Origin: Streptococcus infantis
GTDB lineage: Bacteria > Bacillota > Bacilli > Lactobacillales > Streptococcaceae
Length of the DNA stretch: 64,000 nucleotides
NCBI RefSeq assembly: GCF_000963255.1
Contig: NZ_JYOV01000022.1
Coordinates: forward strand, 1-64,000
Reading direction: 5' to 3'
Below, piece after piece: positions 32,182 through 41,696 of the stretch. Below the pieces are notes generated by a model that worked only from the letters and a program-made list of their open reading frames with translations, did no database searches and was not told the origin of the DNA. A program made the translations under genes and the position numbers. Positions within the stretch are counted from its first letter, which is position 1. Each line of letters begins with the position of its first letter.

Positions 32182-32973
32182 CTATCCTTCTCTCAAAGTT
32201 TTTAATTTCGACAAAATTCTAGCTTCATCCAAGCCCAGAATAACAAACAAGGATGAAGTGTAGATATTATCGTACCATTGTTCTAGTTTCTCATTAGTCA
32301 TATCAAGATGATATTGTTTAGCATTGTTATGTCTTAGCCCAAAATTATTATACATTTCAAAAAGCTTTTCAAACGCAATAATCTTTTGATTATTAACCTT
32401 GAACACCTCCTTTAATTCCTCAGAATTATTCAGTTCTTTTCTTAATGGCTCAAGGTAGTTCGCTAAAGAAATAAGTATTTCTTTCTTACGCTGAACATTT
32501 CCTTTATTTGCAAAATGATTATATTCTAAAACCTTTATCGCATCTTGAATACTCGTTTCAGATACAATCTGAGAAACTTCTGAGGCATAAACATTCTTTT
32601 CAACGATGATTTGACGACCACTTCCTAAAGTAAGAAACTCATGATTCGATAATTCTAGAACTCTGTTGATATTTTCTCTAACAGCATACACATCATTCCT
32701 TAAAAAGGGATGACTCGGGTTTATAATCGACAACATATCATTTAAAAGCTCAGCAAAAATAAAAAGTTTTTCTAATTCATTATCCGCTTGAGATAAGCAA
32801 AACTTTAAGAACTCATCAAAATCTATAAAAGTTCTACGATTTTGATAATTAAGAAATTTATGATTTAGTTCCTCTAACAATCCATTCGATAACAAAATAC
32901 AGAGATTATCAAATTCCGTGCTCGGGTTAAAATTCATACCATCTAAGATTTCAAAATAATTTTTTCTAACCAT
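32182..32973 (-). CDS. Unrecognised protein coupled to parE; possible HEPN/Abi-type C-terminus
   Basis: 263 residues, no membrane segment or signal peptide, mostly helical. I do not recognise the family. The N-terminal ~110 residues look like an all-helical domain; the last ~60 contain MYNNFGLRHNNAKQYH (R214-H215 ... H222) followed by helices ending ILGLDEARILSKL. This resembles the C-terminal 'R-H' signature of HEPN/abortive-infection proteins, with a slightly longer R-to-H gap than the classical RX4-6H. The ATG overlaps the parE stop (TGATG), so it would be translated by coupling. The gene is visibly richer in A+T than parE and parC, suggesting acquisition. Function is not assigned. Confidence 0.7.
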   Translation of the reverse strand: MVRKNYFEILDGMNFNPSTEFDNLCILLSNGLLEELNHKFLNYQNRRTFIDFDEFLKFCLSQADNELEKLFIFAELLNDMLSIINPSHPFLRNDVYAVRENINRVLELSNHEFLTLGSGRQIIVEKNVYASEVSQIVSETSIQDAIKVLEYNHFANKGNVQRKKEILISLANYLEPLRKELNNSEELKEVFKVNNQKIIAFEKLFEMYNNFGLRHNNAKQYHLDMTNEKLEQWYDNIYTSSLFVILGLDEARILSKLKTLREG

Positions 32974-34916
32974 CAGAAAACAGTACTCTCCTCCAGCGTA
33001 AACTTGACATTATCTTCAATCCACTTACGACGTGGTTCAACCTTGTCCCCCATGAGGACATTGACACGACGTTCTGCGCGTGCTAGGTCTTCGATTGTAA
33101 CACGGATGAGGGTACGAGTTTCTGGATTCATAGTTGTTTCCCATAGTTGATCCGCATTCATCTCACCAAGTCCCTTGTAGCGTTGGAGGGTAGCACCTTT
33201 ACCAAACTGCTTACGTAGTTCTTCTAGCTCACCATCCGTCCATGCGTAGGCCACTTCTTCTTTCTTGCCTTTCCCTTTTGACATCTTGTAAAGAGGTGGA
33301 AGGGCAATATAAACATGACCTGCCTCAACTAGTGGACGCATATAGCGGTAAAAGAAGGTTAAGAGAAGTGTTTGAATGTGGGCACCGTCGGTATCCGCAT
33401 CGGTCATGATAATAATCTTGTCATAGTTAGCATCTTCAAGAGAAAAATCTGCCCCTACACCAGCACCTATGGTATAAATCATGGTGTTGATTTCTTCATT
33501 TTTGAGGATATCTGCCATCTTAGCCTTGGCTGTATTGATAACCTTACCACGAAGAGGCAAGATAGCTTGGAACTTACGGTCACGGCCTTGTTTAGCAGAA
33601 CCACCGGCAGAATCTCCTTCGACTAGGTAAAGTTCATTCTTAGCTGGATTTTTAGACTGGGCTGGGGTTAATTTCCCAGAAAGCAAGCCCTTGTCTTTCT
33701 TATTCTTCTTGCCATTACGACTCTCGTCACGCGCCTTACGTGCTGCTTCACGGGCATCACGCGCCTTGATAGCCTTACGAATCAGATTAGAGGCTAGTTC
33801 TCCATTTTCCATGAGGAAGAAGGTCAACTTATCAGCTACAATTCCATCTACAACAGGACGAGCAAGCGGACTTCCAAGTTTATCCTTAGTCTGTCCCTCA
33901 AACTGCAAATGTTCTTCAGGAACGAGAATTGATAGAACTGCTGCTAATCCTTCACGGTAATCTGAACCTTCTAGGTTTTTATCTTTTTCTTTGAGAAGGC
34001 CAGTTTTTCGCGCATAGTCGTTCATAACTTTGGTAATGGCAGACTTGAGTCCTGTCTCATGCGTTCCACCATCCTTAGTGCGAACGTTATTGACAAAGGA
34101 CAGGATGTTATCTGAAAATCCATCATTATATTGGAGGGCTACTTCTACTTGGAAACCATTATCTTCGCCTTCAAAGTAAAGGACTGGCGTCAAGGTTTCC
34201 TTGTCTTCATTGAGGTAAGAAACAAAGTCTTGTACCCCATTCTCATAATGAAATTCAATTGCTTCATCTGTCCGTTTGTCTGTTAATGACAAGGTTACAT
34301 TTTTCAAGAGAAAGGCAGACTCATTGAGACGCTCTGAAATGGTATTGTACTTGAAGTCTGTCGTAGAAAAGATACTAGCATCCGGCATAAAGGTCACTTT
34401 GGTACCTGTTTTAGACTTAGGTGCAGTTCCAACCTTTTCAAGAGTTGTTACTGGTTTCCCACCATTTTCAAAGCGTTGTTTGTAAACAGCCCCATCACGT
34501 GTAATTTCTACTTCCAGCCAACTAGAGAGGGCATTGACGACAGAAGAACCAACTCCGTGAAGACCACCAGAAGTCTTGTAGCCACCTTGACCGAATTTTC
34601 CTCCAGCGTGGAGAATGGTAAAAATAACCTCAACCGTTGGAATTCCCATAGCGTGCATCCCAGTCGGCATCCCACGTCCGTGGTCTTGAACCGTTAAACT
34701 TCCGTCTTTATTAATGGTCACATCAATACGATCACCAAACCCAGACAGAGCTTCGTCAACCGCATTATCCACGATTTCCCAAACAAGGTGATGTAATCCA
34801 GCACCATCGGTCGATCCGATATACATCCCTGGACGTTTACGGACCGCATCCAACCCTTCTAGCACCTGAATGGCGTCATCATTATAATTGTTAATATTGA
34901 TTTCCTTTTTTGACAC
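32973..34916 (-). CDS. parE: DNA topoisomerase IV subunit B
   Basis: 647 residues. It is the ATPase subunit of topoisomerase IV. GHKL motifs EIVDNAVDEAL and GRGMPTGMH, the transducer domain, the TOPRIM EGDSAGGSAKQGRDR and DADTDGAH are all present. It starts with GTG (AGGAGG five bases upstream), not ATG. The stop codon is shared with the start of the downstream unrecognised gene. In many streptococci parE is followed more directly by parC; here two genes intervene. Confidence 0.97.
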   Translation of the reverse strand: MSKKEININNYNDDAIQVLEGLDAVRKRPGMYIGSTDGAGLHHLVWEIVDNAVDEALSGFGDRIDVTINKDGSLTVQDHGRGMPTGMHAMGIPTVEVIFTILHAGGKFGQGGYKTSGGLHGVGSSVVNALSSWLEVEITRDGAVYKQRFENGGKPVTTLEKVGTAPKSKTGTKVTFMPDASIFSTTDFKYNTISERLNESAFLLKNVTLSLTDKRTDEAIEFHYENGVQDFVSYLNEDKETLTPVLYFEGEDNGFQVEVALQYNDGFSDNILSFVNNVRTKDGGTHETGLKSAITKVMNDYARKTGLLKEKDKNLEGSDYREGLAAVLSILVPEEHLQFEGQTKDKLGSPLARPVVDGIVADKLTFFLMENGELASNLIRKAIKARDAREAARKARDESRNGKKNKKDKGLLSGKLTPAQSKNPAKNELYLVEGDSAGGSAKQGRDRKFQAILPLRGKVINTAKAKMADILKNEEINTMIYTIGAGVGADFSLEDANYDKIIIMTDADTDGAHIQTLLLTFFYRYMRPLVEAGHVYIALPPLYKMSKGKGKKEEVAYAWTDGELEELRKQFGKGATLQRYKGLGEMNADQLWETTMNPETRTLIRVTIEDLARAERRVNVLMGDKVEPRRKWIEDNVKFTLEESTVF

Positions 34917-35038
34917 AAGGAACCTCCTATTTGTTCATCTTTTCTATTTTACAGGTTTTCTAAGGATTTTGCAAAATTTTCAAGTTAAAAGCCTATTCAC
35001 AAGTCCTATTTAGTAAAAAAATCACTCATTCCCGCCCT

Positions 35039-35072
35039 AAAAAAAGAAACCAAGACGAGAGTCTCAGTTTTC
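35039..35072 (-). terminator. Terminator overlapping the end of the amino-acid-binding protein gene
   Basis: Minus-strand hairpin with 5' arm GAAAACTGAGAC, loop TCTC, 3' arm GTCTTGGTTTC, then seven U. The 5' arm contains the TGA stop of the gene. Confidence 0.8.
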
Positions 35073-35906
35073 TTTTCCTTTAACTTGACTTGTTGCAATA
35101 TCTTCACCAAACCATTTTTGGCTAATTTCTTGGAATTTTCCTTCTTGATAGAGTTCCACAAAAGCCTTATTCAAATTGGCTAATAAGGTCTTATCCGCTG
35201 GTCTTACTCCGACCGCAAATGACTCACTCTCAAAACCAGCTGGAAAAATCTCATATTGATCTAAAATTCCTTCCGTTTTAAGATAATAATTGGCATAAAC
35301 ACGGTCAATTAAAAGAGCATCAATCCGATCATTTTGCAAGTCAATCAAGGCTTCATTAAAACTCTGATACTGGTTTGCTTTTTGATCTTTTACGATATTT
35401 TTCAACAGGTCAGGTTGAGCTTCAAAATCTAGATAACCAGAAGAACCTGCTTGGGCCCCCAAAATCTTATCTTTCATATCCGAAACTGACTGGATATTTT
35501 GCGATTTTTTTGACACGAGAACCTGCTGATTCTCCATATACGGTATTGTAAAGGCTACTTTCTCACGGCGTTCATCAGTCGCCGAATATCCATTCCAGAT
35601 TGCATCAATAGTCCCATTTTGAAGTTCTGTTTCCTTCATATCCCAATCAATGGGTTGAAACTGTACCTTGAACCCCAGTTTCTCAGAAACAGCTTGGGCT
35701 AAGTCAATATCAAATCCAACATATTGCCCATTCTTTTCTTCAAATCCCATAGGAACAAAGGTATTGTCAAATCCAATAGTAATGCTTCCTTGTTGTTGGT
35801 ATTTTTCCCAATTATCTACTTTAGGATTGCTAGCTTTTTGCGTGCATCCTACCAGGAAAAAAGCCAGAAAGAATACCAAAACTAGGCTGATTTTCTTTCG
35901 ATTCAT
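35064..35906 (-). CDS. Polar amino acid ABC transporter substrate-binding lipoprotein
   Basis: 280 residues from ATG 35906; the upstream in-frame GTG lies inside AGGAGGTG and is not the start. Lipobox FFLVGCTQK with C21. SBP family-3 features: ITIGFDNTFVPMGFEE, YVGFDIDLAQAVSEKLG, and WNGYSATDERREKVAFT. The last gene of a permease-ATPase-SBP operon, it should bind a polar amino acid such as Gln, Glu or His; specificity is uncertain. Confidence 0.92.
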   Translation of the reverse strand: MNRKKISLVLVFFLAFFLVGCTQKASNPKVDNWEKYQQQGSITIGFDNTFVPMGFEEKNGQYVGFDIDLAQAVSEKLGFKVQFQPIDWDMKETELQNGTIDAIWNGYSATDERREKVAFTIPYMENQQVLVSKKSQNIQSVSDMKDKILGAQAGSSGYLDFEAQPDLLKNIVKDQKANQYQSFNEALIDLQNDRIDALLIDRVYANYYLKTEGILDQYEIFPAGFESESFAVGVRPADKTLLANLNKAFVELYQEGKFQEISQKWFGEDIATSQVKGKEN

Positions 35907-35915
35907 AGACACCTC

Positions 35916-36545
35916 CTACTTAGGCTCTACTTTGAGAATCTGGTCAGCAATATTCTCTGCAAACTGGAGGTCGTGGGTCACGACAATCTGCGTCATGCCT
36001 AAGTCTCGATTTTGTAAAATCAGTTTTTCAACTTCGAGACGCAACTCTGGATCAAGAGCCGAAGTTGGTTCGTCATAACCAATCACCTCAGGATCTATCA
36101 TCATTGCACGTGCTAAGGCAACCCGTTGCTTTTGACCACCAGATAATGAGTATGGATAGGCATCTGCATGAGCTTCGAGTCCCAGACGAGTTAATAAGTC
36201 GACTGCCTTCTTCTTTGCGTCTACTTCAGACATTCCCATTGTCTTAATAGGTGACAAAATCAAGTTCTCCATAACGGATAAGTGAGGAAAAAGCTGAAAA
36301 TCTTGAAAAACAAATCCTAACAAGTGGCGCTTTTCAAGTTCATCCAGAGGCAACGATTCTCCGTTATAAAAGATCTCTCCTGAATCAATAGTTTCAAGTC
36401 CAGCTAACATTCTGAGCAAGGTAGTCTTCCCACCACCAGATGGACCAACAATAGCTAAAATCTGCTTTTCAGGAATTGTTAAACTGAAATTGGATAAAAT
36501 TTCTTTTTTTCCATATTTTTTGCTGATATTTCTTAACTCTAACAT
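35916..36545 (-). CDS. Polar amino acid ABC transporter ATP-binding protein
   Basis: 209 residues from ATG 36545 (AGGAGGTTATCC upstream). Walker A GPSGGGKTT, Q-loop, signature LSGGQKQRVALAR, Walker B VIGYDEPTSALD and the switch His in VVTHDLQFA are intact. It is slightly shorter than GlnQ-type ATPases (about 240) at the C-terminus but keeps all motifs. It lies between its permease (10-nt gap) and its binding protein (9-nt gap). Confidence 0.93.
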   Translation of the reverse strand: MLELRNISKKYGKKEILSNFSLTIPEKQILAIVGPSGGGKTTLLRMLAGLETIDSGEIFYNGESLPLDELEKRHLLGFVFQDFQLFPHLSVMENLILSPIKTMGMSEVDAKKKAVDLLTRLGLEAHADAYPYSLSGGQKQRVALARAMMIDPEVIGYDEPTSALDPELRLEVEKLILQNRDLGMTQIVVTHDLQFAENIADQILKVEPK

Positions 36546-36555
36546 GGATAACCTC

Positions 36556-37197
36556 CTATCTATAGTAGCTGAATTTTTTCTCAAGTTTCTTAGCTAAAAT
36601 TGTAACGATACCAATCATAAGCAGATAAATAGCTCCTGCTAGAAACATTGGAATCAAGCTAGCATCACGATTGGCTGCAGTACGACTAGCTAGGATTAAA
36701 TCTGAAATACCGAGCGCATAGACCAGAGAAGTATCCTTAACCAAACTCATAACCTCGTTAAATACACTTGGTAGGACAATCTTGGTCACCTGTGGCAAAA
36801 TGATATAGCGAACGGTATCAATAGGATTAAATTTTAAAACCTTAGCTGCTTCGTATTGCCCCTGAGGAATCGTTGCAATTCCTCCACGGAAAATTTCAGC
36901 AAAATAGGCTGCATAATTAAGCGTGAAGGCAATAATCGCAGCAGGCACACGATCCAATCGAATCCCAATACTCGGTAGAACATAATAAATAAAAATCAAC
37001 TGCAAGAGTAAGGGTGTCCCACGCATCACCCAGATATAGATATCAATCATGTAATGGAGGGGTTTCCAATGGACCTGTAAGCAAAAAGCAACCAAAATGC
37101 CTAAAGGGATTGAAAAGAGCAAGACCAGTGCAAAAACTTGTAAAGTCATTGTAGCACCGCTCAATAAACTTGGTAATATCTCGAATAAGTAAGACAT
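36556..37197 (-). CDS. Polar amino acid ABC transporter permease
   Basis: 213 residues from ATG 37197 (AGGAGGTGGAAT upstream; the frame runs on to 37245 without support). HisM/GlnP-type permease with about five membrane segments, the N-terminal LPSLLSGATMTLQVF and the EAA loop (YEAAKVLKFNPIDTVRYIILPQ). First gene of the three-gene operon, divergent from plsY. Confidence 0.93.
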   Translation of the reverse strand: MSYLFEILPSLLSGATMTLQVFALVLLFSIPLGILVAFCLQVHWKPLHYMIDIYIWVMRGTPLLLQLIFIYYVLPSIGIRLDRVPAAIIAFTLNYAAYFAEIFRGGIATIPQGQYEAAKVLKFNPIDTVRYIILPQVTKIVLPSVFNEVMSLVKDTSLVYALGISDLILASRTAANRDASLIPMFLAGAIYLLMIGIVTILAKKLEKKFSYYR

Positions 37198-37397
37198 ATT
37201 CCACCTCCTAAAAATAATTGTTCCTATTATAGCATAAATAAACACAAAATCAAGGATTTTCAGAAATTTCCATGAATTTTTAAAACTTTAGCCTTAATTT
37301 CCGAACAATAGTGTTCCTAATAAAACTTTTCTACTTACATAAAGTATCAGATGTCACAAATTGAGAAAAGATTCCTTTCCGTTTCTCTCCTATTTCA

Positions 37398-37406
37398 TGG
37401 TATAAT
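37398..37406 (+). promoter_or_regulatory. Extended -10 promoter of plsY, probable leaderless start
   Basis: TGG-TATAAT (-10 at 37401-37406) ends 6 nt before the ATG at 37413, so the predicted start of transcription coincides with the start codon. No Shine-Dalgarno is present. Confidence 0.7.
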
Positions 37407-37412
37407 AGAAGC

Positions 37413-38054
37413 ATGATGACAATAGTATTATTAATTTTAGCTTATTTATTGGGTTCTATCCCTTCAGGACTGTGGATTGGGCAAATCTTCTTTAAGATCA
37501 ATCTAAGAGAACATGGTTCTGGTAATACTGGAACGACCAATACCTTTCGAATCCTAGGTAAGAAAGCGGGTATGGCAACCTTCGTGATTGACTTTTTCAA
37601 AGGAACCATCGCAACCTTGCTTCCACTTATCTTTCATGTCCAAGGAGTTTCACCTCTAGTCTTTGGCCTTTTAGCTGTGATTGGGCATACCTTCCCAGTA
37701 TTTGCAAGCTTTAAAGGAGGAAAAGCTGTCGCAACTAGTGCTGGAGTCATTTTCGGATTTGCTCCTCTATTTTGCCTCTATCTAGCAGTTGTTTTCTTCG
37801 GCACTCTTTATCTAGGCAGTATGATTTCTCTCTCTAGTGTTACTGCTGCCCTTGCTGCTGTACTTGGGGTGATCCTCTTTCCACTTATCGGTTTCCTACT
37901 GCCAAGTTACGATATATTATTTGTAGTGATTATCCTAGCCCTCGCAAGCTTAATTATCATTCGCCATAAGGATAACATCAATCGTATTCGTAATAAAACA
38001 GAAAATCTTGTTCCTTGGGGACTAAATCTTACCCATCAAAAACCTAAAAAATAA
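37413..38054 (+). CDS. plsY: Acyl-phosphate:glycerol-3-phosphate acyltransferase
   Basis: 213 residues. It makes lysophosphatidic acid from glycerol-3-phosphate and acyl-phosphate at the membrane. Five-plus membrane segments, with conserved loops [25 protein letters not shown] (motif 1), and [12 protein letters not shown] (motif 2). The gene order plsY next to parE (divergent) is as in pneumococcus except for the ABC operon between them. A second ATG codon follows directly (ATGATG); either may be used. No ribosome-binding site. Confidence 0.96.
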   Translation: MMTIVLLILAYLLGSIPSGLWIGQIFFKINLREHGSGNTGTTNTFRILGKKAGMATFVIDFFKGTIATLLPLIFHVQGVSPLVFGLLAVIGHTFPVFASFKGGKAVATSAGVIFGFAPLFCLYLAVVFFGTLYLGSMISLSSVTAALAAVLGVILFPLIGFLLPSYDILFVVIILALASLIIIRHKDNINRIRNKTENLVPWGLNLTHQKPKK

Positions 38055-38082
38055 AGCGTCAGTTTCAAACCGACGCTTTTTT
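38053..38082 (+). terminator. Bidirectional terminator between plsY and the nucleoside ABC operon
   Basis: AAAGCGTCAGTTTC...AAACCGACGCTTTTTT hairpin with a T tract on the plus strand and an A/T tract on the other side. Confidence 0.85.
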
Positions 38083-38084
38083 GT

Positions 38085-39041
38085 TTATTTAGATTTGATA
38101 TAGTTGATACCATCTGCTTTCGGTGCAACAGCTTTACCAAAGAAGGCTGCTAGTACGACAATGGTCAAAAGATATGGTGCAATTTGCAAGTAAACGGCTG
38201 GAACTCCTTGCAAGAAAGGAAGTTGAGAACCGATTACTGCTAAACTTTGTGATAGTCCGAAGAAGAGACTTGAAAGCATAGCACCAACAGGATTCCATTT
38301 ACCGAAGATCATAGCAGCAAGTGCGATAAATCCAGGCCCAACGATGGTTGTAACTGAGAAGTTAACGGAAATTGACTGAGCGTAGATAGCTCCACCGATT
38401 CCTCCAAGGAAACCTGAAATCACAACTCCAAGATATCTCATCTTGTAGACATTAATCCCCAAAGTATCTGCTGCTTGTGGATGTTCACCTACTGAACGGA
38501 GGCGAAGTCCAAAGCGAGTTTTAAAGAGGACAAACCATGCTAAGAATGAGAAGGCAATTGCTAGGTAACCAAGTAAACTTGTTGACTTGAAGAAGATATC
38601 TCCGATAACTGGGATATTAGCCAAAATAGGGAAATCAAAACGTCCAAATGTTTGCGTTAAGTTATCCGTTTGTCCCTTGTTATAAAGCACCTTCACCAAG
38701 AAGACTGCCAAGGCTGGAGCCATCAAGTTAAGTACGGTACCACTGACAACATGGTCAGCACGAAAATGAACTGTAGCTACTGCGTGAATCAGTGAAAAGA
38801 TAGCTCCGACTAATCCACCAACTAGAAGAGCCAACCAAGGAGTTAATGCTCCCAAATCTTGTGCAAATTCAAGGTTAAAAACAACTCCAGAGAAGGCACC
38901 CATGACCATGATTCCTTCAAGTCCAACGTTAACAACTCCACCACGTTCAGAGAAAACGCCTCCGATACTTGTGAAAATAAGTGGTGCTGAGTAAATCAAC
39001 ATTGAAGAAACCATAAGGGTTAGCATTGTTGTAATCGACAT
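38085..39041 (-). CDS. Nucleoside ABC transporter permease (second subunit)
   Basis: 318 residues, BPD-transp-2 (branched-chain/ribose-type) permease with about nine membrane segments. Motifs VSSMLIYSAPLIFTSIGG, NVGLEGIMVMGAF and LRSVGEHPQAADTLGINV are family signatures of NupQ/YufQ-like subunits. Starts 2 nt after the stop of its partner permease. Last gene of the BMP lipoprotein-ATPase-permease-permease cluster. Confidence 0.93.
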   Translation of the reverse strand: MSITTMLTLMVSSMLIYSAPLIFTSIGGVFSERGGVVNVGLEGIMVMGAFSGVVFNLEFAQDLGALTPWLALLVGGLVGAIFSLIHAVATVHFRADHVVSGTVLNLMAPALAVFLVKVLYNKGQTDNLTQTFGRFDFPILANIPVIGDIFFKSTSLLGYLAIAFSFLAWFVLFKTRFGLRLRSVGEHPQAADTLGINVYKMRYLGVVISGFLGGIGGAIYAQSISVNFSVTTIVGPGFIALAAMIFGKWNPVGAMLSSLFFGLSQSLAVIGSQLPFLQGVPAVYLQIAPYLLTIVVLAAFFGKAVAPKADGINYIKSK

Positions 39042-39043
39042 CC

Positions 39044-40105
39044 TTATTTACCTCCTTTAAGTTGTTTTCTTGGTTTGACAAAGCGTTCGATGATGTAGTG
39101 AACGCTGACAAAGAAGATAATTGAGGCTGTAACGATACTTACAAGCTCAGATGGTACTTGAGCAGCATTCATACCAGGGGCTCCAACTTGAAGCACTCCG
39201 AACAAGAAGGCTGCAAAAAGAATTCCAATTGGTGAGTTTGCAGCAAGTAGACTGACCGCCATACCATTAAATCCTATTGCCAATGATGAACCTTGGACAT
39301 AAACGTTCTGGAAGGTACCAAGACCTTCTACCGCTCCACCAAGTCCTGCAAGGGCACCAGAAATAATCATTGATAAAATAATGGTACGTTTCGCTGAAAT
39401 ACCAGCGTATTCAGAAGCATTTGGATTGAGACCAACTGCACGGATTTCAAAACCGAGAGTTGTCTTCTTAAGCAAGAACCAGATAACTGCAACTGCAATG
39501 ATAGCAAAGAAAATCCCAATATTCATACGAGAGTTACCTGTTAACTCAGCAAGCCAAGGTGTTTGATAAGTTGCATTTGCACTTACTCGAATTGATGAGT
39601 CAGTACTTTGCATGATATCTTTAGGGAAAGAGTGGATAAAGGCATTACTTGTATAGAGAACAATGTAGTTCATCATGATGGTTACGATGACTTCAGATGT
39701 TCCCAGATAGGCTCTTAAAATACCAGGAATGGCTCCAACAATTCCTCCAGCCACCAGCGCAATGACTACTGTCGCAAGAATCAACAATGGACGTGGCAAA
39801 TCTGGATTCGAAAGAGCGAACCAGCCACTCATAACCCAACCAGCGAGTGCTTGTCCTGGAAGCCCGACATTAAAGAAACCAGCACGACTTGCAACTGCAA
39901 ATCCAAGAGCAATCAAGACTAATGGCCCCATTGCACGGAAGATTTCACCAATACCACGAACACTACCAAAGGCTGTGTAGAACAACTCTTCATAACCCCA
40001 AATAGCATCATAGCCAAAAATCCACATAACGATGGCTCCAAGTAAGATTCCAAGGATAACAGAAATCAAGGGAACCGAAATTTGTTGTAATTTTTTAGAC
40101 ATCAC
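39044..40105 (-). CDS. Nucleoside ABC transporter permease (first subunit)
   Basis: 353 residues, NupP/YufP-like BPD-transp-2 permease with nine or ten hydrophobic segments. The segment AGFFNVGLPGQALAGW and the EAA-like FEIRAVGLNPNASEYAGIS are seen. Two ATG codons are adjacent at the start; the first overlaps the ATPase stop by 4 bp. Confidence 0.93.
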   Translation of the reverse strand: MMSKKLQQISVPLISVILGILLGAIVMWIFGYDAIWGYEELFYTAFGSVRGIGEIFRAMGPLVLIALGFAVASRAGFFNVGLPGQALAGWVMSGWFALSNPDLPRPLLILATVVIALVAGGIVGAIPGILRAYLGTSEVIVTIMMNYIVLYTSNAFIHSFPKDIMQSTDSSIRVSANATYQTPWLAELTGNSRMNIGIFFAIIAVAVIWFLLKKTTLGFEIRAVGLNPNASEYAGISAKRTIILSMIISGALAGLGGAVEGLGTFQNVYVQGSSLAIGFNGMAVSLLAANSPIGILFAAFLFGVLQVGAPGMNAAQVPSELVSIVTASIIFFVSVHYIIERFVKPRKQLKGGK

Positions 40106-41631
40106 TCTTCTCCTTTTTCCAATTCACCACCAGCCATCAAGACACCAAGTTCTTGCTTGTTGGTTGTTTCTGGCGTTACAATCCCTTGAATCTTACCATC
40201 ATGGATAACAGCGATTCTATCTGAGACATTTAGAATCTCATCTAGTTCAAAGCTGACTACAAGGACAGCTTTCCCATTATCACGTTCTTGAATCAAGCGT
40301 TTGTGAATGTATTCAATGGCACCGACGTCCAAACCACGAGTTGGTTGGCTGACGATGAGGAGATCCGGATTTCGATCAATCTCCCGAGCGATGATTGCTT
40401 TTTGTTGATTTCCTCCAGAAAGGGCCGAAGCTGGAACAATTTCACTGGCAGCACGAACATCAAACTCCTGCATTAATTTTTTCGCATAGTCAAGGATATT
40501 CGTATAATTTAAAATTCCCTTCTTGCTAAGAGGTTCTTTATAGTAGGTTTGAAGAGCGATATTTTCAGAAATCATCATTTCCAAGACCAAACCATCACGG
40601 TGACGGTCTTCCGGAACGTGACCAACGCTCAGTTCAGTAATTTGACGTGGATGCAATCCTACAATGGACTGGCCTTTCAATTCCACACTACCAGACTCAA
40701 TCTTACGGAGTCCAGTGATAGCTTGGATCAATTCAGACTGACCATTTCCATCAATACCGGCAATTCCGACAATCTCACCAGCTCGAACATCGAGTGAAAG
40801 ATTTTTAACAGCAGGAACGCCACGGTTTTCATGAACAAGCAAGTCTTTGATGGAAAGAACGACTTCTTTAGGTTGTGGTGCTTGCTTCTCAGTTTTGAAG
40901 GAAACAGAACGTCCCACCATCATTTCTGCCAAGTCAGCATTAGTTGCACCAGCAATTTCAACTGTTTCGATTGATTTACCACGACGGATAACTGTAACGC
41001 GGTCAGAAACCGCACGAATTTCATCCAACTTGTGGGTAATCAAGATAATTGATTTGCCTTCTTTGACCAAGTTCTTCATGATAGCCATCAACTCATCGAT
41101 TTCCGATGGCGTTAAAACAGCAGTTGGTTCGTCAAAGATAAGAATATCGGCACCACGATAAAGTGTCTTCAAAATTTCAACACGTTGTTGAGCCCCAACA
41201 GAGATATCTGCTACTTTAGCAGAAGGGTCTACAGCTAGCCCATAACGCTCTGATAATTCAAGAATTTCTCGACTTGCTCGAGCAATATCTAGGACTCCAT
41301 TTTTAGTCAATTCACTTCCTAAAATGATATTCTCAGCAACAGTGAAAGCCTCTACCAACATAAAGTGTTGGTGAACCATTCCAATCCCTAGGCTAGCGGC
41401 TTTTGATGGCGAGTCTAGTTTCACAACTTGACCGTTAACCACAATTTCACCACTAGTCGGTTCCAGAAGGCCTGCTAGCATGTTCATAAGAGTGGACTTA
41501 CCAGCTCCATTTTCTCCTAAAAGTGCATGAATTTCGCCTTTACGAAGTTCTAGGTTAATTTTGTCGTTAGCGACAAATTCACCAAAAACTTTGGTAATTT
41601 CATGCATCTCAATGACATTTTCGTGTGCCAT
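40102..41631 (-). CDS. Nucleoside ABC transporter ATP-binding protein (two ABC domains)
   Basis: 509 residues, a fused tandem ATPase of the RbsA/NupO type. Domain 1: Walker A GENGAGKST, signature SVGAQQRVEI, Walker B ILIFDEPTAVL. Domain 2: degenerate Walker A GIDGNGQSE, signature LSGGNQQKAIIARE, and a degenerate Walker B (LIVSQPTRGLD), as in the family. Energises uptake by the two following permeases. Confidence 0.95.
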   Translation of the reverse strand: MAHENVIEMHEITKVFGEFVANDKINLELRKGEIHALLGENGAGKSTLMNMLAGLLEPTSGEIVVNGQVVKLDSPSKAASLGIGMVHQHFMLVEAFTVAENIILGSELTKNGVLDIARASREILELSERYGLAVDPSAKVADISVGAQQRVEILKTLYRGADILIFDEPTAVLTPSEIDELMAIMKNLVKEGKSIILITHKLDEIRAVSDRVTVIRRGKSIETVEIAGATNADLAEMMVGRSVSFKTEKQAPQPKEVVLSIKDLLVHENRGVPAVKNLSLDVRAGEIVGIAGIDGNGQSELIQAITGLRKIESGSVELKGQSIVGLHPRQITELSVGHVPEDRHRDGLVLEMMISENIALQTYYKEPLSKKGILNYTNILDYAKKLMQEFDVRAASEIVPASALSGGNQQKAIIAREIDRNPDLLIVSQPTRGLDVGAIEYIHKRLIQERDNGKAVLVVSFELDEILNVSDRIAVIHDGKIQGIVTPETTNKQELGVLMAGGELEKGEE

Positions 41632-41696
41632 GTGCTCTTCCTTTCAGAGTTTTATTTTGTTTCAATAAAACCTGCTAAAGAAACTTAGCAAGCTCT

